A stretch of 64,000 nt of DNA from Boswellia sacra. Its lineage: Eukaryota > Streptophyta > Magnoliopsida > Sapindales > Burseraceae. The DNA lies in NCBI GenBank assembly GCA_013180625.2, contig SNVD02009979.1, positions 353,054 to 417,053 of the forward strand, in the 5' to 3' direction. Of the stretch, positions 32,998 through 45,046 are shown in pieces (positions within the stretch are counted from its first letter, which is position 1; each line of letters starts with the position of its first letter). The position numbers were made by a program, and so were the translations under genes. The notes under the pieces were generated by a model. It was not told the DNA's origin and ran no database searches. It worked only from the letters and a program-made list of their open reading frames with translations.

Positions 32998-35205
32998 ATG
33001 GAGGACTTTGGGTGTAAAGAGGTAGAAGACTTACTTCCTAAATCTGAAACTATTGAGGTAACTTTTACATTAATCTTGTTTACCGTGATTTTCATGTTTT
33101 ATGATTACTTTACTTCTTTTAGGTATGACTACATTATAATTTTTTTCATTATTTTACTTTATTAATTAGGATAATGAAGAAGAAAAAGTAGATGAACTCA
33201 AGATTGGGATTGTTTTTGAGTCAGTTGACAAAATATTAGAATATCACAGAGGCTACGGAAATAAAATGGGGTTTGACATAATCATTAGATCTTCAAGAAA
33301 GGACAATGATGGGGAATTGAGAACTGTAACTATATGTTGTTCCCATAATGGTAAGGGAGAATCTCGTGCTAGAAATGCCTGTAAGGCTAGACTTGGTGCA
33401 TGTATATGCCCTGATGGAAAGTAGCGAGTATCTTCCCTTGTACTTGATCATAACCATGAGCTTAGTACACCAAGAAAAGCTCAATGCTTTAGGACTAACA
33501 AAACAATGAAGCCGTATATTCAAAGAAAACTAGAATTGAATGACAAAGCTGGGATTAGGCCGAATAAGAATTTTAATTCTTTGGTGGTTGAAGTAGGTGG
33601 ACATGAGAATTTGTCATTTTTAGAAAAAAGATTGTAGAAATTATTTGGACAAAATAAGGCGTTTACGACTTGAGGGTGGTGATGCTTCTGTAATACAAAA
33701 GTATTTTTTGAAAATGCAAGGTGAGAATTCAAATTTCTTTTCTATACAATGGATTTGGATGAGGAAGGTTGATTGAAGAATGTTCTATGGGCAGATGCAA
33801 GGAGTAGAGCTACATATAAGGAGTTTGGTGATGTGGTTACATTTGATACTACGTATTTTACAAATAAATATGGTATGCCATTTGCTTCCTTTATTGGGGT
33901 CAATCATCATGGACAATCTATACTATTAGGTGTGGGTTAATCTCCAATGAAGACACTGACACATTTGTTTGGCTTTTTCAATCTTAGCATACATGTATGA
34001 TTGGTTGTGCTCCAGATGCCATAGTCACTGATCAAGATAAAGCTATGCAAAATGCAATTGAAATTGTTTTTCAAGAAAAAAGACATAGATGGTGCTTAGG
34101 GCATATAATGAAGAAATTGCCTGAGAAATTGAATGGTTACATGCATCATGAATACATTAAATTTACACTCCAAAATGTGGTGTAAGATTCATTAACACAT
34201 GATAAGTTTGAAGAATACTGGAATGGCTTCATTGGAAAATATAATCTTTGTAATAATAATTGGTCAGGCATGTCTACTACCCAATGTAGTGAAAGTATGC
34301 ATGCTTTCTTTGACGGATATGTTCATTCAAAAACTACCTTAGAGCAATTTGTGGAACAATATGAGAATGCTCTACGAGATAAGGTAGAAAAGAAAGTCAA
34401 GCTCATTTTAGTTCCTTCAATGCACATATCATATCCCTTGTATAACTCATTATGCCATGGAGAAGCAATTTCAAGATGCTTATACAATGGCAAAATTCAA
34501 GGAGTTCCAACAAGAGTTAACAGCTAAGCTCTATTGTGAAGTGTCTACATGTAAAGAGAATGATTCCACTTTGGAGTTTGTAGTTGACGAAGATAAAATG
34601 ATTGGAGGGAGTCAACGCCGTGTTTCTTTTGTGGTTTGCTTAAATGAGATTGATGCTGATGTTAAATGCAATTGTCAATTATTTGAATTTAGAGGAATAT
34701 TATGTCGACATGCAATTGTTGTGCTTATTCATAAAAAAATTTTCCATGTTCCATCTAAATACTTTTTAAGACGATGGAGAAAAGATGTGAAAAGATGTCA
34801 TACCAAGGTGAAAATAAGTTATGATAATTGGAGCATCAAACCTGAAGGGTGTCGATTCGACAAGATATGTAACTTTTTTTCTGATGTGGTAGACTTAGCA
34901 TCTAAAAGTTAAGATAAATGCAAGATGGTTATAGATGGAATTAAAGAAATTAAAGATAAATTGAGGTCGACTGAGAGTTGTGGTGGTGGTAGGGAATGCA
35001 ACATCAAAATAGTTGATGATAAAATAAATGTTAAGGAAGTTGATGGTACTTCAAACAAAAATTATAAAATTCTTTCTCCAAGGGCAATTTGAACTACGGT
35101 TCATCCTCCATTTAAAAGGAAGCAATCTAAGGTTGAGCAAATTATTCAAAAAACTAAAGAGAAAACAAAGCGACAAAAGTCGATGACCCAAAAGAATTGA
35201 AGGTA
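32998..35205 (+). pseudogene. FAR1/MULE transposase pseudogene
   Basis: Exon 1 (32998-33057) MEDFGCKEVEDLLPKSETIE is followed by GTAACT; exon 2 starts at 33170 after TTAATTAG. Domains in order: FAR1-type DNA-binding region with HNH-like DHNHELSTPRKAQ; the MULE catalytic core with [28 protein letters not shown] and APDAIVTDQDKAMQNAI; STTQCSESMHAFFDGYVHSK; and a SWIM zinc finger CNCQLFEFRGILCRHAI (about 34670). Lesions: TAG at 33422, frameshifts near 33630, 33770 and 34440, further stops, and a deletion just before the STTQ motif. Intact relatives cut and paste the element; in plants FHY3/FAR1 transcription factors derive from this class. This copy is dead. Confidence 0.9.
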
Positions 35206-36079
35206 TGAAATATTAAATTTATAATCTTGTTAATTTTTTTTTACTCTATTTTTATTATTCTGTTACTAACACTAACATTTTTTTTTTTTAATTCTAAAGG
35301 ATCAGAGAGGAATTAAAGGTGATGAATCTTCAAAAATTAACAATCCACATAATGTTGTCACAACAGAGATATAATTGATTCAAAGGAAAACATTGTTATT
35401 GAGGTATATATATGTTATATATTTTTGTGTTGTTTAATTCTATTATTATTTTTATTTAATAATACAAATTTCATTTACAGGCTCATCTAAACCCGCGACA
35501 AGATAATCAAGGCAATGAAGGGGATAAGTGATTATGATTTTCTAGTTTACTTATTTGTTAATGTTTCAATTTCCAATGTATTATAGAGTTATTTTATTTT
35601 ATTCAATATAATTTTATTTAATATACATTGCCTTCTATTTATTTTTTTAATTAACTTTTGTATTTTGTATAGATTTTTGTTTAGGGGTAAGGCTTATTAT
35701 ATCCTCCCGTGAGTGGGTGTTCCCATCAATTTTTTGTTTTAATAAATAATTCCTCATACTATTAAGGTTTGCCTAAAATAAATAACAACAATACAATTTC
35801 TATATGCCTATATTTATATTTTCCGCTTTATATTTTAAGATTTCTTCTCAAATTGAGTATTAGAATTTCTGTTATATATCAATATGTCTTGGATCTTATC
35901 TCTCAATTATGTAGCAAGATAAAAGTAAGGTAGAGTTGGACCAATTGGTTAACTAATTCTGTTATCTCCTAGTTAACTAATCTTGTTCTATTAGTTATGT
36001 AATGTACCATATTAATGCATGGTCAAGCATCACTATGTTCTATCCAAGGTATTGTTTGGAAAGCGTTTTTAATAATAAG
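35206..36079. other. MULE interior, small 3' exons possible
   Basis: Short exon-like pieces bounded by acceptor-like and donor-like sites (for example AAAGGATCAGAGAGG at 35298) could be transposase 3' exons. The rest is AT-rich. No protein recognised. Confidence 0.35.
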
Positions 36080-37495
36080 TGATAGGTGTCTATTTATGTA
36101 TTACTTTTATATCAATTCGTCCATGTTTCTTTGCTATATTCCGTGGTATTTTTATGTTTTTGTGTGTTTTGATGTTTGTAGGAGTTTTGGAGCAACTTGC
36201 ACAAAAATGGAGTAAAACCCTTCATTTTCACCTCTGCTAGTCAGTGATCTTCTCGGATTTAATTGTATTGATATACAATGAACCCGACGACATATTATAT
36301 ACCGTTGGAAAGCTCTCGAAGTCTATTTTCTGGAGAAATTTACGGTTTATAAATCCATTCAGTGTACCAAAAGTTCTAATCAAAACAGTGTGAGATGTAT
36401 AGAAATATAATTTCACAAGTCACTGTAGCATGTATAATACGGGGCACTGTAGCAAGTCACTGTAGCAGAGTATTTAAACACATTTTAGGGTTTTATTTTC
36501 ATAACTTGAAGAGGGGAGAACGTGGAGGAGGCTGCATCTTTGGATTTCTCTCATCTCTTGGAGTTCTTGAAGGAGATTGAAGGCTTGGAAAGAGGAAGAA
36601 CTACAATCCAAGAGATTTCATCAAATTTGCTAAGTTTTCCCTTTCCCTTTCATTTTCTGGAATGTCTCCATATTGTATTGTATTTGTATTCTTCTGAATA
36701 TGTGTAACTAAATCTGAATTGGTTGAGGGTGATTTCAAAGCCCTTGATATGGTTTTTGTGAGTTGATTGTGTAAGGAATTGTTATCCAATTCTCTAATTG
36801 AAGTTGCTTGTATTTTCCCATATTTAATGCTTATGATTGCTTGCTGATTGTATTTGGAATGGCCAACTGAATATAATCTGGTTGTTGTCTATTGCTAGAT
36901 TAGAAATCTTGATCCGTAATTGTCTTGAATTTCTAATCATTAGTAGCAAAATTGTGATCAGAGATTGCAATTGGAGAATATAACCTAAGTTAAATAATCC
37001 GAGCTTGTGTGTTTATTGCTTAGATCAACCTGTCTTTCTTTTCGTAATGCATCCATTGAATTAAATTTAGAGAGCTTGTTCTAGGTTGTTTAATGGATAG
37101 AGATTAAATAAAGAGCTTGTTTTATTTAACAACAAAGTAAGGAAAGATTGGGATAACAGAGCTTATTGTTATCTACGGTTGATAATTTCAATGGTGCAAT
37201 TGGATGATAATTCTACAATTAATTCACAAATCCATATCTTATGATGGAGAATGATCCCTTAACCAGATTTCTATCATTGATTAATTCCCATTTCAATTAA
37301 ATTTGCATTGTGTTATTCATTAATTACCGTCGTATTCAGTTTTTCATCTAGTTAATCAACCAACAAAACCCCCCATTTAGTTAATTGTTGCTGGAAATAA
37401 CAAATTCAATTAGAATCAATCCTCGTGGGAACGATATCTTACTCATCACTTTATTACTTGTGCGACTAGTATACTTGCTAGTTTCGAACGCATCA
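36080..37495 (+). mobile_element. solo LTR of the second LOG-bearing gypsy family
   Basis: Starts TGATAGGTGTCTATTTATG, ends TTTCGAACGCATCA, and is flanked by a perfect 5-bp duplication ATAAG (36075-36079, 37496-37500). It matches, in opposite orientation, the LTR at 60450-61877. Internal sequence is absent, so it is the product of LTR-LTR recombination. Confidence 0.93.
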
Positions 37496-37500
37496 ATAAG

Positions 37501-38686
37501 CAATTGTACACTACACTAAGACAGTAATATTACAAGTATAGTACATGATCCACATTAGAGTTTGTTAAAAAGAAAGGACAGTAAGGGATTTAAATATTGA
37601 TGATTTCTCAAGATTTCTTAGACAATTGCATTCCCAAAGAATTTAGTATTGCATAAGAACAGTGGTAGTTTGTTGAAAGTTAATTACATATCTAGCCATG
37701 TAATTTACGTACGTCTCAAGTATATTATAATTTCTTTTATTTCTTAATTTGGTTGAACAACAGACTCTGTCAAATGTTAGATGATAATGTACTTGACAAG
37801 AAGACAATAATTTAATTTCAATCACCCAAAAGCTAGCATTTGACAATATATTTACATAACACTTCAACACATGAATCAAATCTCATAAGCTAGAAGTCCA
37901 AACTTTTATAGTAAGAGTACAAAGAAGAACCATTTTACAAATACTGACAAGCAGCATTTGTACGAGTGCCACATTTTATTACAACTTAAACCTAATACTA
38001 TTTAACAAACAAAAAAACTTCTAAAATCTTTCCATCTGTTTTTATCATGAAGTCTGAAACTTCTCAATTTCCTCTTGTGATCTTCCATGAATACATTGAT
38101 AAGCTCACGTCCTGCAAGAATAAAATAATAAATCAACAACAATCTCAAAACAAGATCAGGTGGTGATGCAGGATTAAATACACATAAAAGTTACATTCCA
38201 CGTTGGAAAAACTAGTGAACAAACAGGAGTTTAAAATAGGGCTCAAATCTAGCCATTTAGTCTCTTAATATCAAATTGGCAATTCATAACCACTTTGCAA
38301 AACTCTACTAGAAAGGATAATATCTGAATAATTGATCCTATAATTGAAAACATTCTTACAATGGTGCTTTTTTTTAAACAAAATTAAGTGCTTTTCAAAT
38401 CAAAGTCAAGTACGTGAATCACAACATTTGAACACCCTAATTCAATTAGTGTTACTGCGTTTTCATGAGATTACATGTACTTTACCATACATCATTCTAG
38501 AATACTGGAAATTTTACGGTAGGTGAATGAAATCAGTAATACCAAAAGTGTGAAACATTACGATGTTAGTGATGTATTGAGATGTTCAAACAATCTAGCT
38601 AACAAAAACAGTATTGCCAAAAGCTTTATGAACTCACATTTGACAATCCTCCTCAAAGAAATGTAAAGGAAATATCCACTTGCATG
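37501..38686. other. MULE interior; possible captured terminal exon
   Basis: Mostly AT-rich. On the minus strand, after TTATTCTTGCAG (about 38110), a short frame reads ELINVFMEDHKRKLRSFRLH and ends at a stop near 38010. It has the look of a last exon but I do not recognise it. Nothing else is supported. Confidence 0.3.
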
Positions 38687-39393
38687 AGTACTATATAAGT
38701 AGAGTGTTTTTCTTATTTGTTTAAGTGTGTGTGAAATTTAAAATTCAAAAAATAAAGAAATAAAGAGTAAGTTTTCAAGATTCTTGTGTATTGATTTCTA
38801 ACAAAGTGGTATCAAAGCCACAAGAGGGTGGAGGAAGAGGGAAGCCCACACCATCAGCAGCCAAGGTTTGCTGTCAGTATCGTCGAAAAGTTGTCAGAAA
38901 GTCATCAAAAAATTGTCAACCAGCAAGTGAGATCTCACCACCACCATCATCGTGTAGATCGGACAGCGATCTACAAGTTTCTCTTCTTGGCCGATATCAA
39001 ATGCTGGCTATAACACATCGAAAATGCAAAAATAAGTTGAGAAAAATGTTTTTGCCGTGAAAGTTGCCGGAAACCGGCAAGTGAATCGACACCACCCATC
39101 TAGTTCAACTTAGAATTAGCCGATCTACAAACTCCAAGAAGAGTCATCGTGCTTGGACACTGAAAAACAACCTATTCGTGATTTAGGTGAAAAATATCAA
39201 TCGGTCCCCCAATACATAAAATATCAGTCGACCCCCTGTTTCAAAAAATCTTCACTGCCCCCTAATACAAAAATATCAGTATACCCCCTGGATGTTGAAA
39301 AAACTTAATCTTAATCTTTTGTATGCAAAATTTTAGTTTGGTCCAAATAGATTTTGTTTGTGATAGATTGACTTCTATAGTAGCATTAACGAT

Positions 39394-42300
39394 ATGACTT
39401 CAATTACAATTCCAAAATTGAAAGAAAATAGATATGAAATATGGCATATAAGGATGAAATCAATCATTGGAGCAAATAGTGTTTGAAAAATTATTGAAAA
39501 AGGCTTTGATAACCCACAAAATATTGAAGCATTATCTCAACAACAAAAGAGTGATTTTGAAAAAACATATCAACAAAATGAGAAGGCTCGCCACTTCATT
39601 CAAGAAGCATTAGATAATGTTGAAATTGAAAAATATGATGATATAGAATCCGCTAAAGAATTATGGAAAAAGCTTGAAAAATCACATGGAGGACAAGTAA
39701 AAGTAAAAAAGGTGCGACTACAAACTTTAAGAGGTGAGTTTGAATTACTACATATGAAAGAAGGTGAGTATATCACTGATTATTTTTTAAGAGTTTTGAT
39801 AGTTTCAAATCAATTGAGAAGAAATTGTAAGAAATTAGAAGATACAAGAATTATAGAAAGGATACTTCGCTCTTTGGATTCATAATTTAATACCATAGTT
39901 CAAATTCTTGAAAAAGGTGACAAATTGGAAGGAATGACAATTGACAAACTTGAAGATACATTATAAGCACATAAAGAGAAATACAAAAAACAAAGTGTCT
40001 CAGAACAACTCCTTAAAGCACAAATTAAGGAGAAGGAAGAAAGTCATGAAAGAAGTCAACGTGGTCGAGGTCGAGGTCAAAATCGATTTCGAGGCCGGGG
40101 ACAAGGACGAGGTGTGAATCAAGGTCGTGGACAAGGTGGGAATAACAATTCCACTACCAACAACAATAATGATCGAGGAGAAAATTCTACAAGAGGTCGT
40201 GGAAGGGAGAACTCAAATTCAAGATATGGGAGGTCATAAGTCTAATGTTACACTTGTTAGAAGTATGGACATTATGCGGGTGAGTGTAAGACTCACATTC
40301 AATGCTTTAATTGCCAAAAACATAGGCATTATGCATATGAATGTAGAGCACCTAAAAAAGTTGAAGAAAAAACAAATTATGTGGAAGAAAAAAACCAAAG
40401 AAAGTGGTACCTTACTATGGGTTCGTAAAGACAAAAATGAAAGTCAAGAAAATACATGGTATCTTGACACTGGAGCTAGCAACCACATGTGCGAAAAAAG
40501 AAATTGTTTGCAGATTTGGATGAATCCGTTATTGAGAATGTCTCATTTGATGATGATTCAAAAGTTCTAGTAAAGGGTAAAAGTAACATTCTTATCCGCA
40601 TGAAGAATGGAAAACATCAATTTATATCTAATGTTTATTATGTGCCAAACATGAAGAATAATATCTTAAGTTTGGGGTAACTTTTGGAAAAGGGATATGA
40701 CATCCACATGAAAGATAATAGTGTCTCCATAAGAGACAACAAAAGAAATTTTATAGCCAAAGTTCCTATGTTTGAAAATAGGATGTTCTTACTTAATATC
40801 CAAAATAATGTTGTAAAATGTCTCAAAGTATGCTATAGGGATAAGTCATGGCTTTGGCATCTTCGATTTGGGCATATTAATTTTGAAGGACTGGAATTAT
40901 TGTCAAAGAAGCAAATGGTGAGAGGATTACCTACATCAATCATCCAAATCAACTATGTGAAGGTTGCTTACTTGGAAAACAATTTAGAAAAGCTTTTCCA
41001 AAAGAGTCATACTCAAGAGCTCAAAAGCCACTTGAGGTTATACATACAGATGTGTGCGATCCAATCAAGCCAAGCTATCTTGGTAATAGCAACTATTTTC
41101 TCCTTTTCATAGATGACTTCTCAAGGAAGACATGGGTGTACTTTCTAAAGCAAAAGCCAGACGTTTTTGGGGTTTTCAAGAAATTCAAAGCAATAGTTAA
41201 AAAAGAAAGTGATCATCAAATTAAAGCCATGAGATCTGATCGAGGAGGAGAATTTACATCTAAAGAATTCTATGAATATTGTGAGACGAATGGAATTCAA
41301 TGATTTCTAACTGTTCCTAGATCACCCCAACAAAATGGAGTTGTAGAGAGAAATAATATAACAATTCTTGCCACGGCACAAAGCATGCTTAAGAGTAAAG
41401 GAATGCCAAAAGAGTTTTGGGCAAAAGCTGTAGCATGTGCGGTGTATCTATCTAATAGATTACTAACAAAAAGTGTACAAGGAAAAACACCTCAAGAAGC
41501 TTGAAGTAAGAGAAAGCCTGGAATTGCTCATTGGTGAGTATTTGGAAGTGTGGCATATGTGCATGTGCCAGATAAGAGAAGAACTAAGCTAGATGACAAG
41601 AGTAAGAAATTGATTTTTATCGGATATGAATATAGTTCTAAAGGTTACAAGCTATACAATCCAAAGGCAAAAAAGATCATGATTAGTCGAGATGTGCAGT
41701 TTGATAAAGAAATCAATTTGGATTGGAATCATCCAAATGAAGACTATAGTTTTCTTCCTTACATTGATAAGGAAGATGAAGAACGAGTCGTGGAGATAGA
41801 ACAATAAAGTGACACACTTGCCACTTCACCAAATTCACATGGAGAATTTATATCATCTTCATCTAGTAGAAGCTCAAGTGATGGAAGTCCACGTACAAGA
41901 AGTCTACAAGAAATCTATGAGGAAACTGAGAGAATTGATTATCTAACTCTCTTTTGTCTTTTTGCTGATTATGAACCAGTGAACTTTGAAGAAGCAACAC
42001 AAGATAAGAAGTGGAGAAAGGCAATGGATGAAGAAATAAAATCCATTGAAAAGAATAACACATGGAAACTTGCTTCACTACCACAATGGCATAAAGCAAT
42101 TGGTGTCAAATGGGTGTACAAGACAAAGAAGAATGCTAGTGGAGAGGTTGAATGCTACAAAACAAGATTAGTCGCAAAGGGCTACGGTTAAAAGGAAGGC
42201 ATTGACTATGATGAAGTGTTTGCTCTCGTTGCTCGTTTGGAAACAATAAGGTTGATTATCTCAATGGCAGCTCAAAATATATGGAAGATTTTTTAAATGG

Positions 42301-43483
42301 ATGCGAAATCCGCATTTCTCAATGGAATTCTTGAAGAGGAAGTTTATATTCAACAACCATTAGGTTATGTAGTTAAAGGTCAAGAAGACAAAGTTTTGAA
42401 ATTGAAGAAAGCTCTTTATGGGTTAAAGTAAGCGCCAAGAGCATGGAATAGCCGAATTGACAAATACTTTCAAGAAATGGGTTTCACTAAATATCCCTAT
42501 GAACACGCTATCTACATGAAGATCAAAGATGGAAATATCTTGATTGTGTGTTTATACGTGGATGATTTGATCTTCACTATGAATAATGTCAATATGTTCC
42601 AAGAATTCAAAAAGGCAACGGCAAAAGAGTTTGAGACGACTAATATTGGGCTTGTGGCATTCTATCTTGGGAATGAAGTTAAACAACAACAAGATGGTAT
42701 TTTCATTTCTCAAGAAGGGTATACAAGAAAGATCTTGAAGAATTTCAAGATGGATGATAGCAATCCCATATGTACACCAGTAGAATGTGGAATTAAACTA
42801 TCTAAGAATAGAGAAGGAGAAAGCATTGATGATCCAACACTATTCAAGAGCTTATTTGGAAGCTTGTGGTATTTGACATGTACGAGACCTGATATTCTCT
42901 ATGAAGTTGGTCTAGTAAGTCGCTTCATGGAGAATCCAACTACCACATATTTTAAAACCGCTAAAAGAATCCATCGCTATCTTAAAAGTACTGTTGATTT
43001 TGGTTTGTTTTATTCAGTTTCTAATAATTATAAACTTATTGGATATTGTGATAGCGATTGGGCTAGAGATACTGATGATAGAAAGAGTACTACTGGTTGT
43101 GTATGGGAGATATTTTGTTTACTTGGGTGTCAAAGAAACAATCGATAGTTACATTGTCAACTTGCCAAGCCGATATGTTGCTGCTACTACATGGCTGTGT
43201 CACATAATTTGGTTGAAGAGTTTGTTGAAGGGGTTGAATACTTCATAAGAAGAGCCAACGAAGATTTGTGTTGATAACAAGTCAGCAATAGCACTAGCAA
43301 AGAATCCAGTGTTTCATTATTGAAGCAAGCACATTGATACCCGTTACCGTAAAGTCACGAGGAGAAGTGAAAATGGAGTACGTAAAGTCACAAGATGAAG
43401 TTGTAGACATATTCACCAAGCCACTCAAGTATGAAAACTTTATTAGAATTAGAGATTCACTTGGTGTAACAAATCAAGTTTAA
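39394..43483 (+). pseudogene. copia-2 gag-pol pseudogene
   Basis: Gag begins MTSITIPKLKENRYEIWHIR, has an Arg/Gly-rich region (about 40050-40230) and two degraded CCHC knuckles (CFNCQKHRHYAYEC is the better one). Protease: WYLDTGASNHMC. GAG-pre-integrase: LWHLRFGHINFEGLELLSKK. Integrase: FIDDFSRKTWVYFLK and [69 protein letters not shown] and YVDDLIFT. RNase H: GYCDSDWARDTDDRKSTTGC. At least ten stops or shifts (for example at 39487, 41303, 42190, 42430) break it. Order PR-INT-RT-RH is copia. Confidence 0.92.
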
Positions 43484-43489
43484 AGGGGG

Positions 43490-43715
43490 TGTTGGAAATA
43501 AACTTTATTTGTTTTAGGATTTAAGTTTTGTTTAGGAATTAAAATTGAGTTAAAGTAGAATTAGGATTTACATTCATGGAAGAATTAGAATTATTATAAG
43601 TACTATATAAGTAGAGTGTTTTTCTTATTTGTTTAAGTGTGTGTGAAATTTAAAATTCAAGAAATAAAGAAATAAAGAGTAAGTTTTCAAGATTCTTGTG
43701 TATTGATTTTCAACA
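43490..43715 (+). repeat. copia-2 3' LTR
   Basis: TGTTGGAAATAAAC...GATTTTCAACA; its last 117 bases match the truncated 5' LTR almost exactly (ACTATATAAGTAGAGTG onward), which also supplies the TATA box ACTATATAAG. Confidence 0.9.
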
Positions 43716-43977
43716 TATATTACTCAAATTCCCTAAATAGATGGCACGTCTGATGAAAAGATAAGGTCCTCTACTGGGACCTATCCTTCTGCAACTCTAC
43801 CATGAATGCAATGACATCTCAGCAAGCTCATCTCTATTGAGGAATATATGGCGAACTAGGAAATTAAGCTTTTCCACTTTTGGTAACAAGATAAGATACC
43901 ACTACAATCTAATCAACAAATTTGTTAGTGGAAATCCAAAAAATGAACGAAAATCTGAATAATTTTGATAATATATT
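43716..43977. other. MULE interior, no gene seen
   Basis: Sequence between copia-2 and the captured gene piece. It is plausibly intron of the kinesin-light-chain-related gene. No frame recognised. Confidence 0.35.
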
Positions 43978-44320
43978 ACCTTCCCATAGCATCATAAGTT
44001 GCTGCAAGATTGTTATATAATCAAAGAGTATTTTGTTGACATGGTCCACACTCCTGTTCCAGTATGACCCTTGCTTCTTCAAACAGCTCGGCAGCCTCAT
44101 GTATCTTGAACAACTTTACACAAGCCAATCCCATCTGGTTCAATACAACTCTAAAGAAGGCCAACTTTCTCTCCCCACTTAATCTAAGTTTTCCTACAGC
44201 ACTCTCAAAAGAGTTCCTAGCTTCTTCATACCTCCCAATTCCATGTAAAACATCACTCCCAATCAACCTTTAATTCTGGCTGTAGCGATGTCAGAAAATC
44301 AACTTTAGCTTATCCGCTTA
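43978..44320 (-). pseudogene. captured fragment of a kinesin-light-chain-related (TPR) gene
   Basis: On the minus strand: a GVMFYM segment, one base shift, then GRYEEARNSFESAVGKLRLS, ERKLAFFRVVLNQMGLACVK and LFKIHEAAELFEEARVILEQ, then ECGPCQQNTL, a TGA, and LAATYDAMGR ending at a GGAAG|GTAATA donor. This is the TPR region of plant kinesin-light-chain-related proteins, cytoskeleton-associated scaffolds. The donor shows it came from genomic DNA. It sits directly inside the right TIR of the MULE, opposite in orientation to the transposase, as in Pack-MULE captures. Frameshift and stop make it non-coding now. Confidence 0.82.
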
Positions 44321-44392
44321 GCATGAATTGATATTAAGAAAAAAAAAAGCTAGCTAGCCCTAAATAAAATATAAAATTTGAGGAACAATTCT

Positions 44393-45046
44393 AATCGTTC
44401 GTTCTCAATTGGAAAGCAACTCGATCTCATATAAGTTTAAGTAATTAACTTCCTCTTCTTTTATAATTAATAATATTATAGATATGACGAACATGATTAA
44501 TAGGTTTTAGATAGAAAGTAACTCCAACTCATCCATTTCCAACCTTCAATATTGTAACTTTTTTTTTATCTCTACTCTATATAAGCGATATAACTAATCT
44601 GATCACCAGTAGCAATCCACTACCCCACTTGACACCTCTTTCAAAATATAAAACATATATAGACTATCAAAATTATAAATTATAGAGATCCCTTCAAATA
44701 GATCATTACTTAATTAAACACCACAAAAAGTTGAAGCTCATCGATCGACTTGAGGAGAAGAGCTAACGCTGGCTTGATCAAAATTGATCTAAGACATTTA
44801 CTGTTTCAAGAGAAATGTTGGAGAGAACAGCGACTAGGCAAGGCGTGAATGAAGCTGTGCAGGTTTGAGAGAAGTTGAGAGAACAGCATCTGTTTTGTCT
44901 CCGTGTAATTAGATGTGAGTTAAGTTAACGTTAATTAGTTTCGTAACTTACTAAGGTGACGTGGCAATATCACGTAGACTACCACTTAATGTTGTGTACT
45001 TAAAGTTGTATAAAGGTTGTAAGCGTAGCATTTTTTGTTTTTAAAA
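44393..45046 (-). repeat. MULE right terminal inverted repeat
   Basis: Inverted copy of 31383-32066. The outer end reads, complemented, TTTTAAAAACAAAAAATGC. Confidence 0.88.

Larger units (their letters stand above)
38687..43715 (+). mobile_element. Ty1/copia retrotransposon (copia-2), 5'-truncated and decayed
   Basis: The 3' LTR (43490-43715, 226 bp, TGTTGGAAATA...TTTTCAACA) is complete. Only the last 117 bases of the 5' LTR remain (38687-38803), followed by a tRNA-Met-type primer site TGGTATCAAAGCC. Between them a copia gag-pol frame is full of stops. A purine tract AAAGGGGG precedes the 3' LTR. The missing LTR start and the absence of a target duplication suggest a deletion at the left edge. 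Confidence 0.92.
31383..45046 (+). mobile_element. Mutator-like element (FAR1-type MULE) with nested insertions
   Basis: Long terminal inverted repeats (31383-32066 and 44393-45046, about 650-680 bp) enclose a broken FAR1/MULE transposase gene (32998-35205), a solo LTR of a gypsy element, a decayed copia, and a fragment of a kinesin-light-chain-related gene. The TIRs share long blocks such as GTTACGAAACTAATTAA, TTACACGGAGACAAAACAG and AGCGTTAGCTCTTCTCCTCA. Without the two later insertions the MULE would be about 7.2 kb. The 9-bp target duplication expected for MULEs was not recognisable next to the TTTTAAAAAC ends. Confidence 0.88.
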
